From JANNVZ01 sp046155615 (GTDB taxonomy: Bacteria; Bacteroidota; Bacteroidia; Flavobacteriales_D; Sanyastnellaceae), in NCBI GenBank assembly GCA_046155615.1, contig JBJXFP010000151.1, positions 1-16,124 on the forward strand: DNA of 16,124 nucleotides. The letters run 5' to 3'. The translations under genes and the position numbers were made by a program. The notes beneath the pieces were generated by a model. It did no database searches and was not told the DNA's origin. It was given only the letters and a program-made list of their open reading frames with translations. The first letter of the stretch is position 1; the number at the start of each line of letters is the position of its first letter. This document shows positions 1 to 7,728 of the stretch, in pieces.

Positions 1-556
1 TTTGTCCCTCACCCAGCGAAAGCACAATACCCGCCAGCGTAGCACCCGTGCCGCAAGCACAGCACACCACATCGTAGTCGGTCTTGTCCTCTTCGCTCAG
101 TATTTCCATACATCCGTTGATGCCAAGGAAATTGCTGCCCCCTTCCGGCACCAAATGAAAAGCCCCAAACTCCTCATGCAGCCACCCTTTGAATTCTTCG
201 GTTTCCTTTTCCGCATAAGCACTGCGCAGCACAAACTCTAGCCGCATACCGCATTCCCTAGCAAACTGTAGCGTAGGTGAAAGAACAGAGTCGCCCAGCT
301 CTTCTCCCCTTACAATACCAATCGTTTTGAAACCATACAACTTGCCCGCTGCAGCCGTAGCATGCAAGTGATTGCTATAAGCACCGCCAAACGTGAGCAA
401 CGTCTTATGATCATTCCGCATCACCGCCTCTATGTTGTATTTCAGCTTGTAGTATTTGTTGCCGCCTATTAGCTGATGCAGCAGGTCCAGTCGCCTTATC
501 GAGATAGTGCGCTCGTGCAACCTCAACCGCTGTGTCACCGACTCGTTTATTTGCAT
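1..556 (-). CDS. PLP-dependent ACC deaminase / D-cysteine desulfhydrase family protein (partial)
   Basis: The gene starts at ATG 556-554 and is open to the left edge, with 185 codons visible of a family length near 300. The family uses pyridoxal phosphate to open 1-aminocyclopropane-1-carboxylate or to release sulfide from D-cysteine in the cytoplasm. Visible motifs are RLDLLHQLIGGNKYYKLKYN, with the probable PLP lysine at K34, GGAYSNH at residues 57-63, PEGGSN near 138-142, and the phosphate-binding loop CGTGATLAG at 168-176. It is divergent from the lipoprotein gene to its right; the two start codons are only about 30 bases apart, so their promoters must overlap the opposite coding sequences. 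Which of the two reactions it catalyses cannot be told from this half of the protein. Confidence 0.88.
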   Translation of the reverse strand, partial: MQINESVTQRLRLHERTISIRRLDLLHQLIGGNKYYKLKYNIEAVMRNDHKTLLTFGGAYSNHLHATAAAGKLYGFKTIGIVRGEELGDSVLSPTLQFARECGMRLEFVLRSAYAEKETEEFKGWLHEEFGAFHLVPEGGSNFLGINGCMEILSEEDKTDYDVVCCACGTGATLAGIVLSLGEGQ

Positions 557-585
557 TCTACCATTCACCGCTTGCTTCTGATCAC

Positions 586-1584
586 TTGAAAACACTGCGG
601 CTAAAATATCTGACCCTTTGGTGCGCCACATTGTTGTGTTCTTCCTGTGCTACACTTCTAAACTCGGATTATACCTATATGAAGGTGACCGCAGACCGTG
701 ATGACACGCAGTTTCAATTTCAGAGCGATACGCATGTCTACAAGCCCACCTGCATGCTCGCGGTTTTGCGCAGCAAAGAAGATTTGCAAATGCACTACTG
801 GAATGCACACACCGACACCACCGTGCAGATCAAAAAGAAAATTGACGGAGCATTTTGGCTCAACCTTTACCCATTGTATGGCTTGCCCATGCTCATTGAT
901 GCTCGGTCGCCAAGAATGTATACTTATCCAAAGGAGTTACATATCACCGACAGTGGATTGGTGGTGTTTCGCCATCCAAAAAATGAAGGCGTGATAGCGC
1001 CCTATCGCCACTTAGTGGTCTATCGCTTCGGCATGGGTTTTATGAATAGCGGAGTCAGTTATGATGGAGCCAAGTCCACCAGCCATTTTGGTATCCTCGC
1101 CTTCCACAACGGACTGGATTATTTCTACCATGAAAAACGCGCGATAGGTTTTACCGCCAACTTTATAGGCCACACATTGGGCGGATACCACTGCGAGTAT
1201 TGCGCAACATCTGCTTCCAATGTGTTTGCATTGGAACATCGCCACGCTTTGGGCCGGTTCTATCCCTATTACGGGTTGCAATACTCCATACAGTATTACT
1301 CCCATTGGCTAAGCGCCACCTCAGCAGACAGCGCAGCAGTGGTGCATGTGCACAGCGAATACCAAAGCAAAATGCTGGGCCTCTCTATGGGGTTAGAATA
1401 CAAGCTGGCCAACTTCGCATCTATCGGGGCATCCTACTACCCCGGTTTTGTGGCAGTAGAAAATGGAATGCAGTTCCGCTATCAGCATGCCGCCACCTTC
1501 ATCAACCTCAACTTTCATATAGGCTGGTTCAGAAAGCACCAACCAAAGGCTACAGAAAAATCATTTCCGGTGCATGTGTATTGA
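586..1584 (+). CDS. Putative lipoprotein, first of two tandem paralogs, function unknown
   Basis: I place the start at TTG 586, giving 332 residues with a clean lipoprotein signal: KTLRLKYLTLWCATLLCSSC, lipid cysteine at residue 21. The reading frame extends up to GTG 532, but that start would overlap the divergent gene and put extra residues before the signal peptide. After the signal come CATLLNSDY, a core GAFWLNLYPLYG followed by an aromatic-rich second half (many Tyr, Phe and His in alternating patterns, with an SIGASYYPGF stretch), which would suit a beta-rich envelope protein. It is paralogous to the next gene: both share CATL(L/I)N after the lipid cysteine and GA(F/V)WLN about 90-100 residues later. 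I do not recognise a named family, and the role in the cell envelope is inference. Confidence 0.75.
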   Translation: MKTLRLKYLTLWCATLLCSSCATLLNSDYTYMKVTADRDDTQFQFQSDTHVYKPTCMLAVLRSKEDLQMHYWNAHTDTTVQIKKKIDGAFWLNLYPLYGLPMLIDARSPRMYTYPKELHITDSGLVVFRHPKNEGVIAPYRHLVVYRFGMGFMNSGVSYDGAKSTSHFGILAFHNGLDYFYHEKRAIGFTANFIGHTLGGYHCEYCATSASNVFALEHRHALGRFYPYYGLQYSIQYYSHWLSATSADSAAVVHVHSEYQSKMLGLSMGLEYKLANFASIGASYYPGFVAVENGMQFRYQHAATFINLNFHIGWFRKHQPKATEKSFPVHVY

Positions 1585-1695
1585 AATGAACTGCAATTGA
1601 TTGTCAATCACATTCATTTATGTGCCTTCGGCATGGTTGATATGAATAAGTATCTGCACATTTCCCTTAAAGCGTCTCGTACTTATTCTTGGCTC

Positions 1696-2673
1696 ATGCA
1701 TCTTCTAAAAAAAATTATGATTGCTGGTTGTATTGTGTCGGTGCTATCATCATGTGCTACCCTTATCAATACGCCAAGGCAAAACGTAAAAATATTTTCA
1801 GAGATAGACAACACAAAACTTCACACCCTTGACGATACAGTAGATGTTGGCAACGGATATACGTGGAGATTGAAACGTGGAAACCATAACCAACGCTTGA
1901 GTTTCGATACCGGAGGCGTGCAAGTGAACTATGAGCTTCCTAATAAGGTGAGCGGAGCGGTGTGGCTCAACATCTTCTCACCTATTTCATTCTTCGGATT
2001 GATACCTGACTTTAAAAATGGCAGCGCATACAAATATGAGTCGCCTGTCATATTGACCAAAGCCGGCTTATGTTCTTCCAGATATGAAAATGTCAGCACC
2101 CTCACACCATGGCCTAACGTGAAGGGCAGAACAAAATTTATTTTAGAATATTCACCTTTGAATGTGCAGATGTTGTCTATAGGTGATGGTCAGCAACCAG
2201 GCAGCATCAACTTTGTTGCCGGAGTCGAGGTTTTCCTTTCGCGTTACCTAGCACTTCAGGCAAAGGCGGGCACGATGATAGACAACTATAATTTTTGTCC
2301 TAATGGCTGTTATACCGCAGAGACAGATCGCGCAAGTGTTTCAGTACTTTTTCAAAGGCAGAAAATTCAGCTAACCCTAGATGCCGTTGCTAATCGATCC
2401 ACATACGCACACTATAGTAATCAGTTGTTCGATCAAGAGCCCCGAAAGCTGGTAAGCATTCGTGCCGTTTACAACTATGCAGTTGGGTCGAGCCTATTCA
2501 TCGAAGTCATTCCCAATTACTCGTTTGGTTGGCAATTCGCGGTACCCTTGTTTAGCGAAAATTATCACAAACCAGATATTTTCAATGCATATTATTCACT
2601 TCTCAGTTTGCAATGGCGACTGCCGCTCAATGGCCCATGGCAAAGAAAGATGAATAAGATGATACGTCATTGA
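1696..2673 (+). CDS. Putative lipoprotein, second of two tandem paralogs, function unknown
   Basis: The frame is open from TTG 1597, but ATG 1696 gives a compact lipoprotein signal, MHLLKKIMIAGCIVSVLSSC, with the lipid cysteine at residue 20 and a 325-residue product. The N-terminus CATLINTPRQ and the core GAVWLNIFSPISFFG followed by YKYESPVILTKAG align with the preceding gene (CATLLN, GAFWLN, YTYPKELHITDSG). The second half is rich in aromatic residues and alternating hydrophobic stretches (SLFIEVIPNYSFGW), as in beta-sheet envelope proteins. It probably lies in the periplasm or at the outer membrane. The N-terminal CAT(L/I) pattern recalls small lipoproteins of the YceK/Bor kind, but those are much shorter, so I do not transfer a function. 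Confidence 0.78.
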   Translation: MHLLKKIMIAGCIVSVLSSCATLINTPRQNVKIFSEIDNTKLHTLDDTVDVGNGYTWRLKRGNHNQRLSFDTGGVQVNYELPNKVSGAVWLNIFSPISFFGLIPDFKNGSAYKYESPVILTKAGLCSSRYENVSTLTPWPNVKGRTKFILEYSPLNVQMLSIGDGQQPGSINFVAGVEVFLSRYLALQAKAGTMIDNYNFCPNGCYTAETDRASVSVLFQRQKIQLTLDAVANRSTYAHYSNQLFDQEPRKLVSIRAVYNYAVGSSLFIEVIPNYSFGWQFAVPLFSENYHKPDIFNAYYSLLSLQWRLPLNGPWQRKMNKMIRH

Positions 2674-2734
2674 AGGAGATGGAGCATAGAACAATATTGC
2701 GCCCCATGGGTTTTGCATGCTACAGTCATTCGTG

Positions 2735-2884
2735 ATGGATCAGGAAAAAGATTATTACTACACGGAGGAAGGCTATATCGTTTTCACCGAAGCCTATCAC
2801 TTGAAACGCGGCCACTGCTGCCAGAGCGGTTGCAGGCATTGCCCTTATGGGTTTGATAAGAAGACAGGCAGAACGATTAAGTAA
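2735..2884 (+). CDS. Small Cys-rich protein, DUF5522 type
   Basis: A 49-codon frame starts at ATG 2735; an in-frame ATG at 2717 would add six residues. The product has an acidic, Tyr-rich start (EKDYYYTEEGYIVFTEAYHL) followed by KRGHCCQSGCRHCPYGF and a short basic tail. The order YHLKRG-CC-x3-C-x2-CPYGF is what I know from small Bacteroidota proteins called DUF5522. Four cysteines and nearby histidines could hold a zinc ion or a metal cluster; this is inference. It stands alone between the second lipoprotein (61 bases before it) and msrB (66 bases after it). The function of the family is not known to me. Confidence 0.78.
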   Translation: MDQEKDYYYTEEGYIVFTEAYHLKRGHCCQSGCRHCPYGFDKKTGRTIK

Positions 2885-2950
2885 AAAATTACGCGAACAA
2901 AAACCGTTAGGGTGTAAGGAATCGTAAATGTCTTAGTCTAAACAATCACT

Positions 2951-3508
2951 ATGAAATACAAATTATTCTCCGCATCGCTGTTTGTGCTATTGCTCATTGC
3001 AGCTTGCAGCAATCAAATCAATCCCACCAACCCATCCACCATACTACCACCTATGAGTATTGACACCAACCACCATGCACACTACTCCAAAACAGACACC
3101 GCCAAGCTGAATGTGTCCAACGAAGAATGGAAAACACTGCTGAGCGAAGACCTCTATGCAGTGGCACGCGAAAAAGCCACCGAACGCGCCTTCACTGGAC
3201 AATACTGGGACTACGATGGCCTCGGAGATTACTACTGTGCAGTGTGTGGCAATCACCTGTTCCGCTCTGATGCTAAGTTCTCCAGCAGCTGCGGTTGGCC
3301 TAGTTTCTTCCAAACCATCCGTCCTAACTCCTGCATCTATGAAGACGACAATACTTATGGCATGCGCAGAACGGAAGTGCTTTGCGGTCGCTGCGACTCA
3401 CACCTTGGTCACATTTTCGATGACGGCCCGCCACCTACCTATAAGCGCTATTGCATGAACAGCATTTCACTCGACTTCGTGCCGGACGACACCACGAAAA
3501 AGCAATAA
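2951..3508 (+). CDS. msrB: Peptide-methionine (R)-S-oxide reductase, lipoprotein form
   Basis: MsrB reduces methionine-R-sulfoxide in proteins. The 185-residue product begins with a signal peptide ending in the lipobox IAAC (lipid Cys19), followed by a Ser/Thr/Pro-rich spacer, so it should be anchored on the periplasmic side, unlike the usual cytosolic enzyme. The SelR domain spans about 56-177. It shows the zinc pairs C96-x2-C99 and C145-x2-C148, SCGWPSF with a probable resolving Cys114, the HLGHIFDDGP motif, and the catalytic Cys168 in RYCMNS. All key residues are present, so it is probably active. The following porin gene starts 23 bases downstream, which suggests co-transcription. A role in repairing oxidised envelope proteins follows from the family and its location. 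Confidence 0.93.
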   Translation: MKYKLFSASLFVLLLIAACSNQINPTNPSTILPPMSIDTNHHAHYSKTDTAKLNVSNEEWKTLLSEDLYAVAREKATERAFTGQYWDYDGLGDYYCAVCGNHLFRSDAKFSSSCGWPSFFQTIRPNSCIYEDDNTYGMRRTEVLCGRCDSHLGHIFDDGPPPTYKRYCMNSISLDFVPDDTTKKQ

Positions 3509-3531
3509 CAGGCCTACACATATTCGCGGCT

Positions 3532-4629
3532 GTGAAAAATGCCGCGTTCATCTTATTCTGTTTGTCCTGTACATCCATGTTCTCGCAACAGGCGGATACA
3601 AGCTTGCTGCAAACATTGAAACAAATACGCATCAGCGGTTACATGGAATTCTATGCCGCCTATGATGACGATGACAATAACAAACACCAGCGTCCGGGTT
3701 TTCTTTATCACAACACGCGCACCGGAGAACTGGCACTCAACATCGGGTTCCTGAAAGCCTCCTGGGACAATGGAAGCCTACGTGGCAACATGGCACTGAT
3801 GACAGGCACCTATGCGGAAAGAAATCTCTCCACTGAGTCAGAGATGTTTCAGCATGTGTACGAAGCCAACATGGGCTTAAAGATTTCAAAGAAGAAAAAC
3901 TGGTGGTTGGACATTGGTGTGCTCAACTCACACATCGGGCTCGAAACGGCTATTGGTAAAGACAATCCGACATTGACCAGAAGTCTGATTGCAGAAAACT
4001 CACCTTACTACGAAACAGGCGCGCGCGCTTCTTACACCTCCGCGGATGAGAAGTTCTACTTTGCTGCATTGGTGCTCAATGGATGGCAGCGCATTTATAA
4101 GTTGGATGGCAACTACTTCCCGGCCCTGGGCATTCAAGCCACGTGGAAACCCTCTGATAAGCTGATGGTGAACTACAGCAACTACATAGGTGATGAGAGT
4201 GATGAGGAAGATTACGGCCCAAGGTTTTTCAATGATGTTTACATCACGTATTCACCCTCAAAAAAATTCTCGCTCCTTGGCGCGTTTGATTCTGGCATGC
4301 AGCCTGAATTTGCCTTGGATGATTGGCCCATGCGTTATTGGTACGGATGGTTTGCCATTGCCAAATACAACATCAGCGAAAAGCTTAGCATGGCAGCGCG
4401 CGCAGAGCATTATAGCGACCCTAACGAAGTAGTTGTAGCCAATGCCTACGATGAGGGCTTTGTGTCATGGGGTTATTCATTGAATATCGACTATCAGTTT
4501 CACCCACACGCATTGTTTCGCATGGAAGGCCGCAGGTTCGATGCCGAGCACAATACCTTCGAGAATCGTGATGGTGAACTGAAGAGTGCATACAATGGTG
4601 TGACCGTTTGTTTAGCGGTGTCACTATAG
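3532..4629 (+). CDS. Outer-membrane beta-barrel porin, BBP2/OmpL-like
   Basis: I chose GTG 3532 because it opens a normal signal peptide (KNAAFILFCLSCTSMFSQQ) and lies 23 bases after msrB; the frame itself extends upstream into msrB. The mature part of about 345 residues has many alternating hydrophobic strands and acidic turns (YDDDDNN, GDESDEEDYG). The stretches GFLKASWDNGSLRGNM, MTGTYAERN and WWLDIGVLNSHIGLETAIG, followed by AENSPYYETGARASY, are typical of Bacteroidota putative porins of the BBP2 family. The protein ends with the strand NGVTVCLAVSL, close to the C-terminal strand usual for barrels. Such porins pass small polar solutes. The urocanase gene follows after 33 bases, so uptake of histidine or urocanate is a possible, unproven role. 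Confidence 0.85.
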   Translation: MKNAAFILFCLSCTSMFSQQADTSLLQTLKQIRISGYMEFYAAYDDDDNNKHQRPGFLYHNTRTGELALNIGFLKASWDNGSLRGNMALMTGTYAERNLSTESEMFQHVYEANMGLKISKKKNWWLDIGVLNSHIGLETAIGKDNPTLTRSLIAENSPYYETGARASYTSADEKFYFAALVLNGWQRIYKLDGNYFPALGIQATWKPSDKLMVNYSNYIGDESDEEDYGPRFFNDVYITYSPSKKFSLLGAFDSGMQPEFALDDWPMRYWYGWFAIAKYNISEKLSMAARAEHYSDPNEVVVANAYDEGFVSWGYSLNIDYQFHPHALFRMEGRRFDAEHNTFENRDGELKSAYNGVTVCLAVSL

Positions 4630-4662
4630 TTTTTCAATCTTCTCTCATTCTAACTTGCGCTC

Positions 4663-6702
4663 ATGATGACAGCACAGAAGTCTATTTCCAAATCCGAATT
4701 CCAATCCATCATACAACAAGGTATCCCTGCTGATTTGCCTGAGATACCCGCTTATGATCCAACAATCAACCACGCCCCCAAGCGCAAAGACATTCTATCA
4801 CCCGATGAAAAGAAACTAGCGCTGCGAAATGCATTGAGGTATTTCTCACCAAAGCATCATGAAGTTCTTGCCAAAGAATTTCTTGACGAACTCAATACAT
4901 ATGGACGCATATATATGTATCGCTTTCGTCCGCAGCATGAAATGTTTGCGCGAAGTATTGATTGGTATCCCGCAAAGTGTCAGCAGGCTGCGGCCATTAT
5001 GCTGATGATACAGAACAACCTTGATCCTCGTGTAGCACAACATCCGCATGAGCTCGTTACGTATGGTGGCAATGGCGCAGTTTTCCAGAACTGGGCACAA
5101 TACCTTCTCACAATGCAATACCTGAGTGAGATGTCGGACGAGCAAACGCTCACTATGTACAGTGGACATCCCATGGGTTTGTTTCCATCGCACACAGACG
5201 CACCGCGCGTGGTAGTGACCAACGGGATGATGATTCCGAACTATAGTGCACCGGACGACTGGGAGAAATACAACGCACTGGGCGTAACGCAATATGGGCA
5301 GATGACTGCCGGCTCATACATGTACATAGGCCCGCAAGGAATAGTGCATGGAACGACCATTACTGTGATGAACGCAGCGCGCATGATGCGCAAGAAAAAG
5401 AATCTTGCAGATAGTTATGTACCGCTTTTTGTCACTTCCGGTCTTGGTGGTATGAGTGGTGCGCAACCCAAAGCCGGAAATATTGCGAGAGTCATTTCTG
5501 TGACTGCAGAAGTAAATCCGAAAGCGGCATACAAACGCCACGAGCAAGGTTGGGTGGATGAAGTAACTGAAGATTTGACTGTACTCTGCGAGAAAGTGAA
5601 GCATGCAAAAGCGGAAAACAAAGTCATTTCGTTTGCCTATGTAGGTAACATTGTAGATGTCTGGGAAAAATTTGACAAGGAAAATATTTCTGTCGATCTG
5701 GGTAGTGACCAAACTTCACTTCATAATCCATGGTCTGGTGGCTACTATCCAACGGGTCTGAGTTATGATGCCAGCAATGAAATGATGGCCAACGACCCTT
5801 CAAAATTCAAGAAGCATGTGCAGGAGACATTGCGAAGGCATGCTGATGCGATTAACAAACATTCTGCTAGAGGCATGTACTTTTTTGACTATGGAAATGC
5901 ATTTCTGTTAGAAGCAAGCCGCGCAGGTGGTGATGTACTTTCAAATGAAAACCTGAATCGCGAATTCAAATATCCTTCTTATGTGCAAGACATTCTTGGT
6001 CCCATGTGTTTCGATTATGGCTTCGGCCCTTTCCGCTGGGTGTGCTGCAGCGGCAAAGCCGAAGACTTAGAAAAGACGGATCGCATTGCGCAAAATGTTT
6101 TGGAAGAATTGAAGAAAAATTCTCCTAAAGAAATTCAACAGCAGATGGCCGACAATATCCAATGGATAAAAGAAGCCGGCAACAACAAGATGGTGGTAGG
6201 CTCCCAGGCGCGCATTCTTTATGCAGATGCTTTGGGCAGAATGAGTATTGCCAAAGCATTCAATGATGCCATTGCGAAAAATGAAATTGGTGTTGTGGTG
6301 CTTGGGCGCGACCATCATGATGTGAGTGGCACAGACTCTCCCTATCGCGAAACTTCTAATATTTATGATGGCTCACGATTTACTGCGGACATGGCAGTAC
6401 ACAATTTCGTTGGTGATTCATTTCGTGGTGCCACATGGGTAAGCCTGCACAATGGTGGTGGAGTGGGCTGGGGCGAAGTAATCAATGGTGGCTTCGGTAT
6501 GGTGCTGGACGGCACAGCCGATAGCGATCGCAGATTGAAAAGCATGTTGCACTGGGACGTGAACAATGGCATAGCGCGCAGAGCCTGGGCAAGAAATAAG
6601 GAGGCTGTGTTTGCCATCAACCGTGCGATGGAAATGGAACCGAAGTTGAAAGTGACTGTGGCGAATGAAGTGGACGACCACACCATCAACTCCTTGACAT
6701 AA
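4663..6702 (+). CDS. hutU: Urocanate hydratase, long form
   Basis: The enzyme adds water to urocanate to give imidazolonepropionate, the second step of histidine breakdown, in the cytoplasm with tightly bound NAD+. The 679-residue product is longer than the classical form of about 555 residues but fits the long form seen in Bacteroidota. Motifs are YGGNGAVFQNWAQY at 134-147, the NAD-contacting SGLGGMSGAQPKAG at 259-272, GFGPFRWVCCSGKAEDL at 453-469 with the probable active Cys461, and the C-terminal HNGGGVGWGEVINGG. The start is ATG 4663 or the ATG right after it. No histidine ammonia-lyase, imidazolonepropionase or formimidoylglutamase lies in the window, so the rest of the pathway must be elsewhere or urocanate is taken up directly. 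It sits between a porin and a YCII lipoprotein in the same orientation. Confidence 0.96.
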   Translation: MMTAQKSISKSEFQSIIQQGIPADLPEIPAYDPTINHAPKRKDILSPDEKKLALRNALRYFSPKHHEVLAKEFLDELNTYGRIYMYRFRPQHEMFARSIDWYPAKCQQAAAIMLMIQNNLDPRVAQHPHELVTYGGNGAVFQNWAQYLLTMQYLSEMSDEQTLTMYSGHPMGLFPSHTDAPRVVVTNGMMIPNYSAPDDWEKYNALGVTQYGQMTAGSYMYIGPQGIVHGTTITVMNAARMMRKKKNLADSYVPLFVTSGLGGMSGAQPKAGNIARVISVTAEVNPKAAYKRHEQGWVDEVTEDLTVLCEKVKHAKAENKVISFAYVGNIVDVWEKFDKENISVDLGSDQTSLHNPWSGGYYPTGLSYDASNEMMANDPSKFKKHVQETLRRHADAINKHSARGMYFFDYGNAFLLEASRAGGDVLSNENLNREFKYPSYVQDILGPMCFDYGFGPFRWVCCSGKAEDLEKTDRIAQNVLEELKKNSPKEIQQQMADNIQWIKEAGNNKMVVGSQARILYADALGRMSIAKAFNDAIAKNEIGVVVLGRDHHDVSGTDSPYRETSNIYDGSRFTADMAVHNFVGDSFRGATWVSLHNGGGVGWGEVINGGFGMVLDGTADSDRRLKSMLHWDVNNGIARRAWARNKEAVFAINRAMEMEPKLKVTVANEVDDHTINSLT

Positions 6703-6721
6703 TCGCACATCCAATAGCACC

Positions 6722-7231
6722 ATGAAATCAACCATCATTTTACTCTGCATCCTGTCGCTTATTATCTTCTCGTGCGAACCAAAAAAGTCCTCATCGGAAA
6801 AAGGTGTAGCTTCAAAAGACACAACCATTGTTTCAACTGATGGTTATGACTCCCTGCTTGCTAAAAAACTAGGCGCAGATGATTACGGAATGAAGCAATA
6901 CGTGATGGCCTATCTGAAGAAAGGCCCTGACCGCTCGCAGGACAGTACCACGGCCTCCGAACTTCAGATGGCACACCTCAACAACATTATGCGCATGGCC
7001 GATGAAGGAAAGCTCGTGGTGGCCGGCCCTTTCATGGATGACACTGCTGTGAGGGGCATCTACATCTTTAATACCCCAAGCGTGGACACCGCAGCCGCAT
7101 GGACTAACACAGATCCTGCGGTAATAGCCGGAAGACTGGTGATGGAACTGCATCCGTGGTATGGTTCCGCAGCGCTTTTGCAAGTGAATGATCTGCATAA
7201 GAAGATTCAGAAAAGGAGTATTGCGGATTAG
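6722..7231 (+). CDS. YCII-domain lipoprotein
   Basis: The 169-residue product has a lipoprotein signal (MKSTIILLCILSLIIFSC, lipid Cys18) and a Ser/Lys-rich spacer. A YCII-like domain follows at about 56-152: YVMAYLKKGPDR, HLNNIMRMADEGKLVVAGPF, GIYIFNT, and the conserved end MELHPWYG. The small alpha/beta YCII domains are related to ferredoxin-fold dehydratases and usually lack a signal sequence, so a lipid-anchored version is a variant I note as unusual. It begins 19 bases after hutU and ends 3 bases before the phosphatase-like gene, so it is probably co-transcribed with both. Its substrate is unknown. The domain call is good; any enzymatic role is inference. Confidence 0.86.
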   Translation: MKSTIILLCILSLIIFSCEPKKSSSEKGVASKDTTIVSTDGYDSLLAKKLGADDYGMKQYVMAYLKKGPDRSQDSTTASELQMAHLNNIMRMADEGKLVVAGPFMDDTAVRGIYIFNTPSVDTAAAWTNTDPAVIAGRLVMELHPWYGSAALLQVNDLHKKIQKRSIAD

Positions 7232-7234
7232 GTC

Positions 7235-7585
7235 ATGAGAATAGCAGAAAGACCAAACATACTTGTCGTTTGTGGGCGAAATAAAAAACGCAGTCGCACA
7301 GCAGAGCATATTTTCAAAAATGACAATAGATTTAGTATTCGTTCTGCGGGGCTAAGTCCAAAGAGCGACAGGAAAATTTCCGAAAACGATTTGAACTGGG
7401 CGAGTTTAGTTTTTGTCATGGAGAGTAATCAATGATCAAAAATTTGGGAGGTGTATGGACATTTAGAGTTGCCCAATATTGAAATACTCGATATAGCAGA
7501 TGACTATGAATTTATGAATGAAGAATTAGTTGAAATGCTGAAGGATCGAATAAATGACAGATTAAAAGCAGTCTTCAAAGTTTAG
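7235..7585 (+). pseudogene. Low-molecular-weight tyrosine-phosphatase-like gene with an in-frame TGA
   Basis: The frame from ATG 7235 reads NILVVCGRNKKRSRTAEHIF, which has the phosphatase P-loop C-x5-R-S (Cys13, Arg19). It continues as RSAGLSPKSDRKISENDLNWASLVFVMESNQ and meets TGA at codon 67 (7433-7435). In the same frame it goes on with SKIWEVYGHLELPNIEILDI, then ADDYEFMNEELVEMLKDRIN, to TAG 7583-7585. Together these make about 116 residues, the normal size of this small phosphatase-like family, where the VMES/VMEK stretch is usually followed by a basic residue and the ELPNIEVLDI-type segment. The simplest explanation is a CGA (Arg) to TGA change. The 66-residue product would lack the downstream acidic DDYEFM motif and the last helices. 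It could also be a sequencing error or a stop that is read through. The upstream gene ends 3 bases before it. Confidence 0.8.
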
Positions 7586-7728
7586 TGTTCATCCGTTGGT
7601 TTGCTGCTGTTAGTTCTGTTGATTTGTATAGTTTTCCGGTGAGGGTGCGCCTCTGAGGTTTAACCAGATTTCTTTCCAGCACTTTCATTGTCACGTCAAA
7701 GATTTCTGCGCTCCTTACATTCGCGTTT

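Noticed and set aside
532..585. Upstream GTG start for the first lipoprotein
   Set aside because: It would overlap the divergent PLP-enzyme gene and put 18 residues before an otherwise perfect lipoprotein signal; TTG 586 fits better.
4600..4634. Hairpin-like GTGACCG ... CGGTGTCAC followed by five Ts at the end of the porin gene
   Set aside because: The stem has a two-base bulge and only a 3-bp inner part, lies in coding sequence and is followed closely by hutU; too weak to call a terminator.
4846..5712. Minus-strand open frames opposite urocanase
   Set aside because: The urocanase motifs on the other strand are decisive; these frames show His/Cys-rich shadow composition.
7433..7435. Selenocysteine or reassigned TGA codon in the phosphatase-like gene
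   Set aside because: TGA ends several other genes here, the position is not a catalytic Cys site, and no selenocysteine insertion-type hairpin was seen after it.
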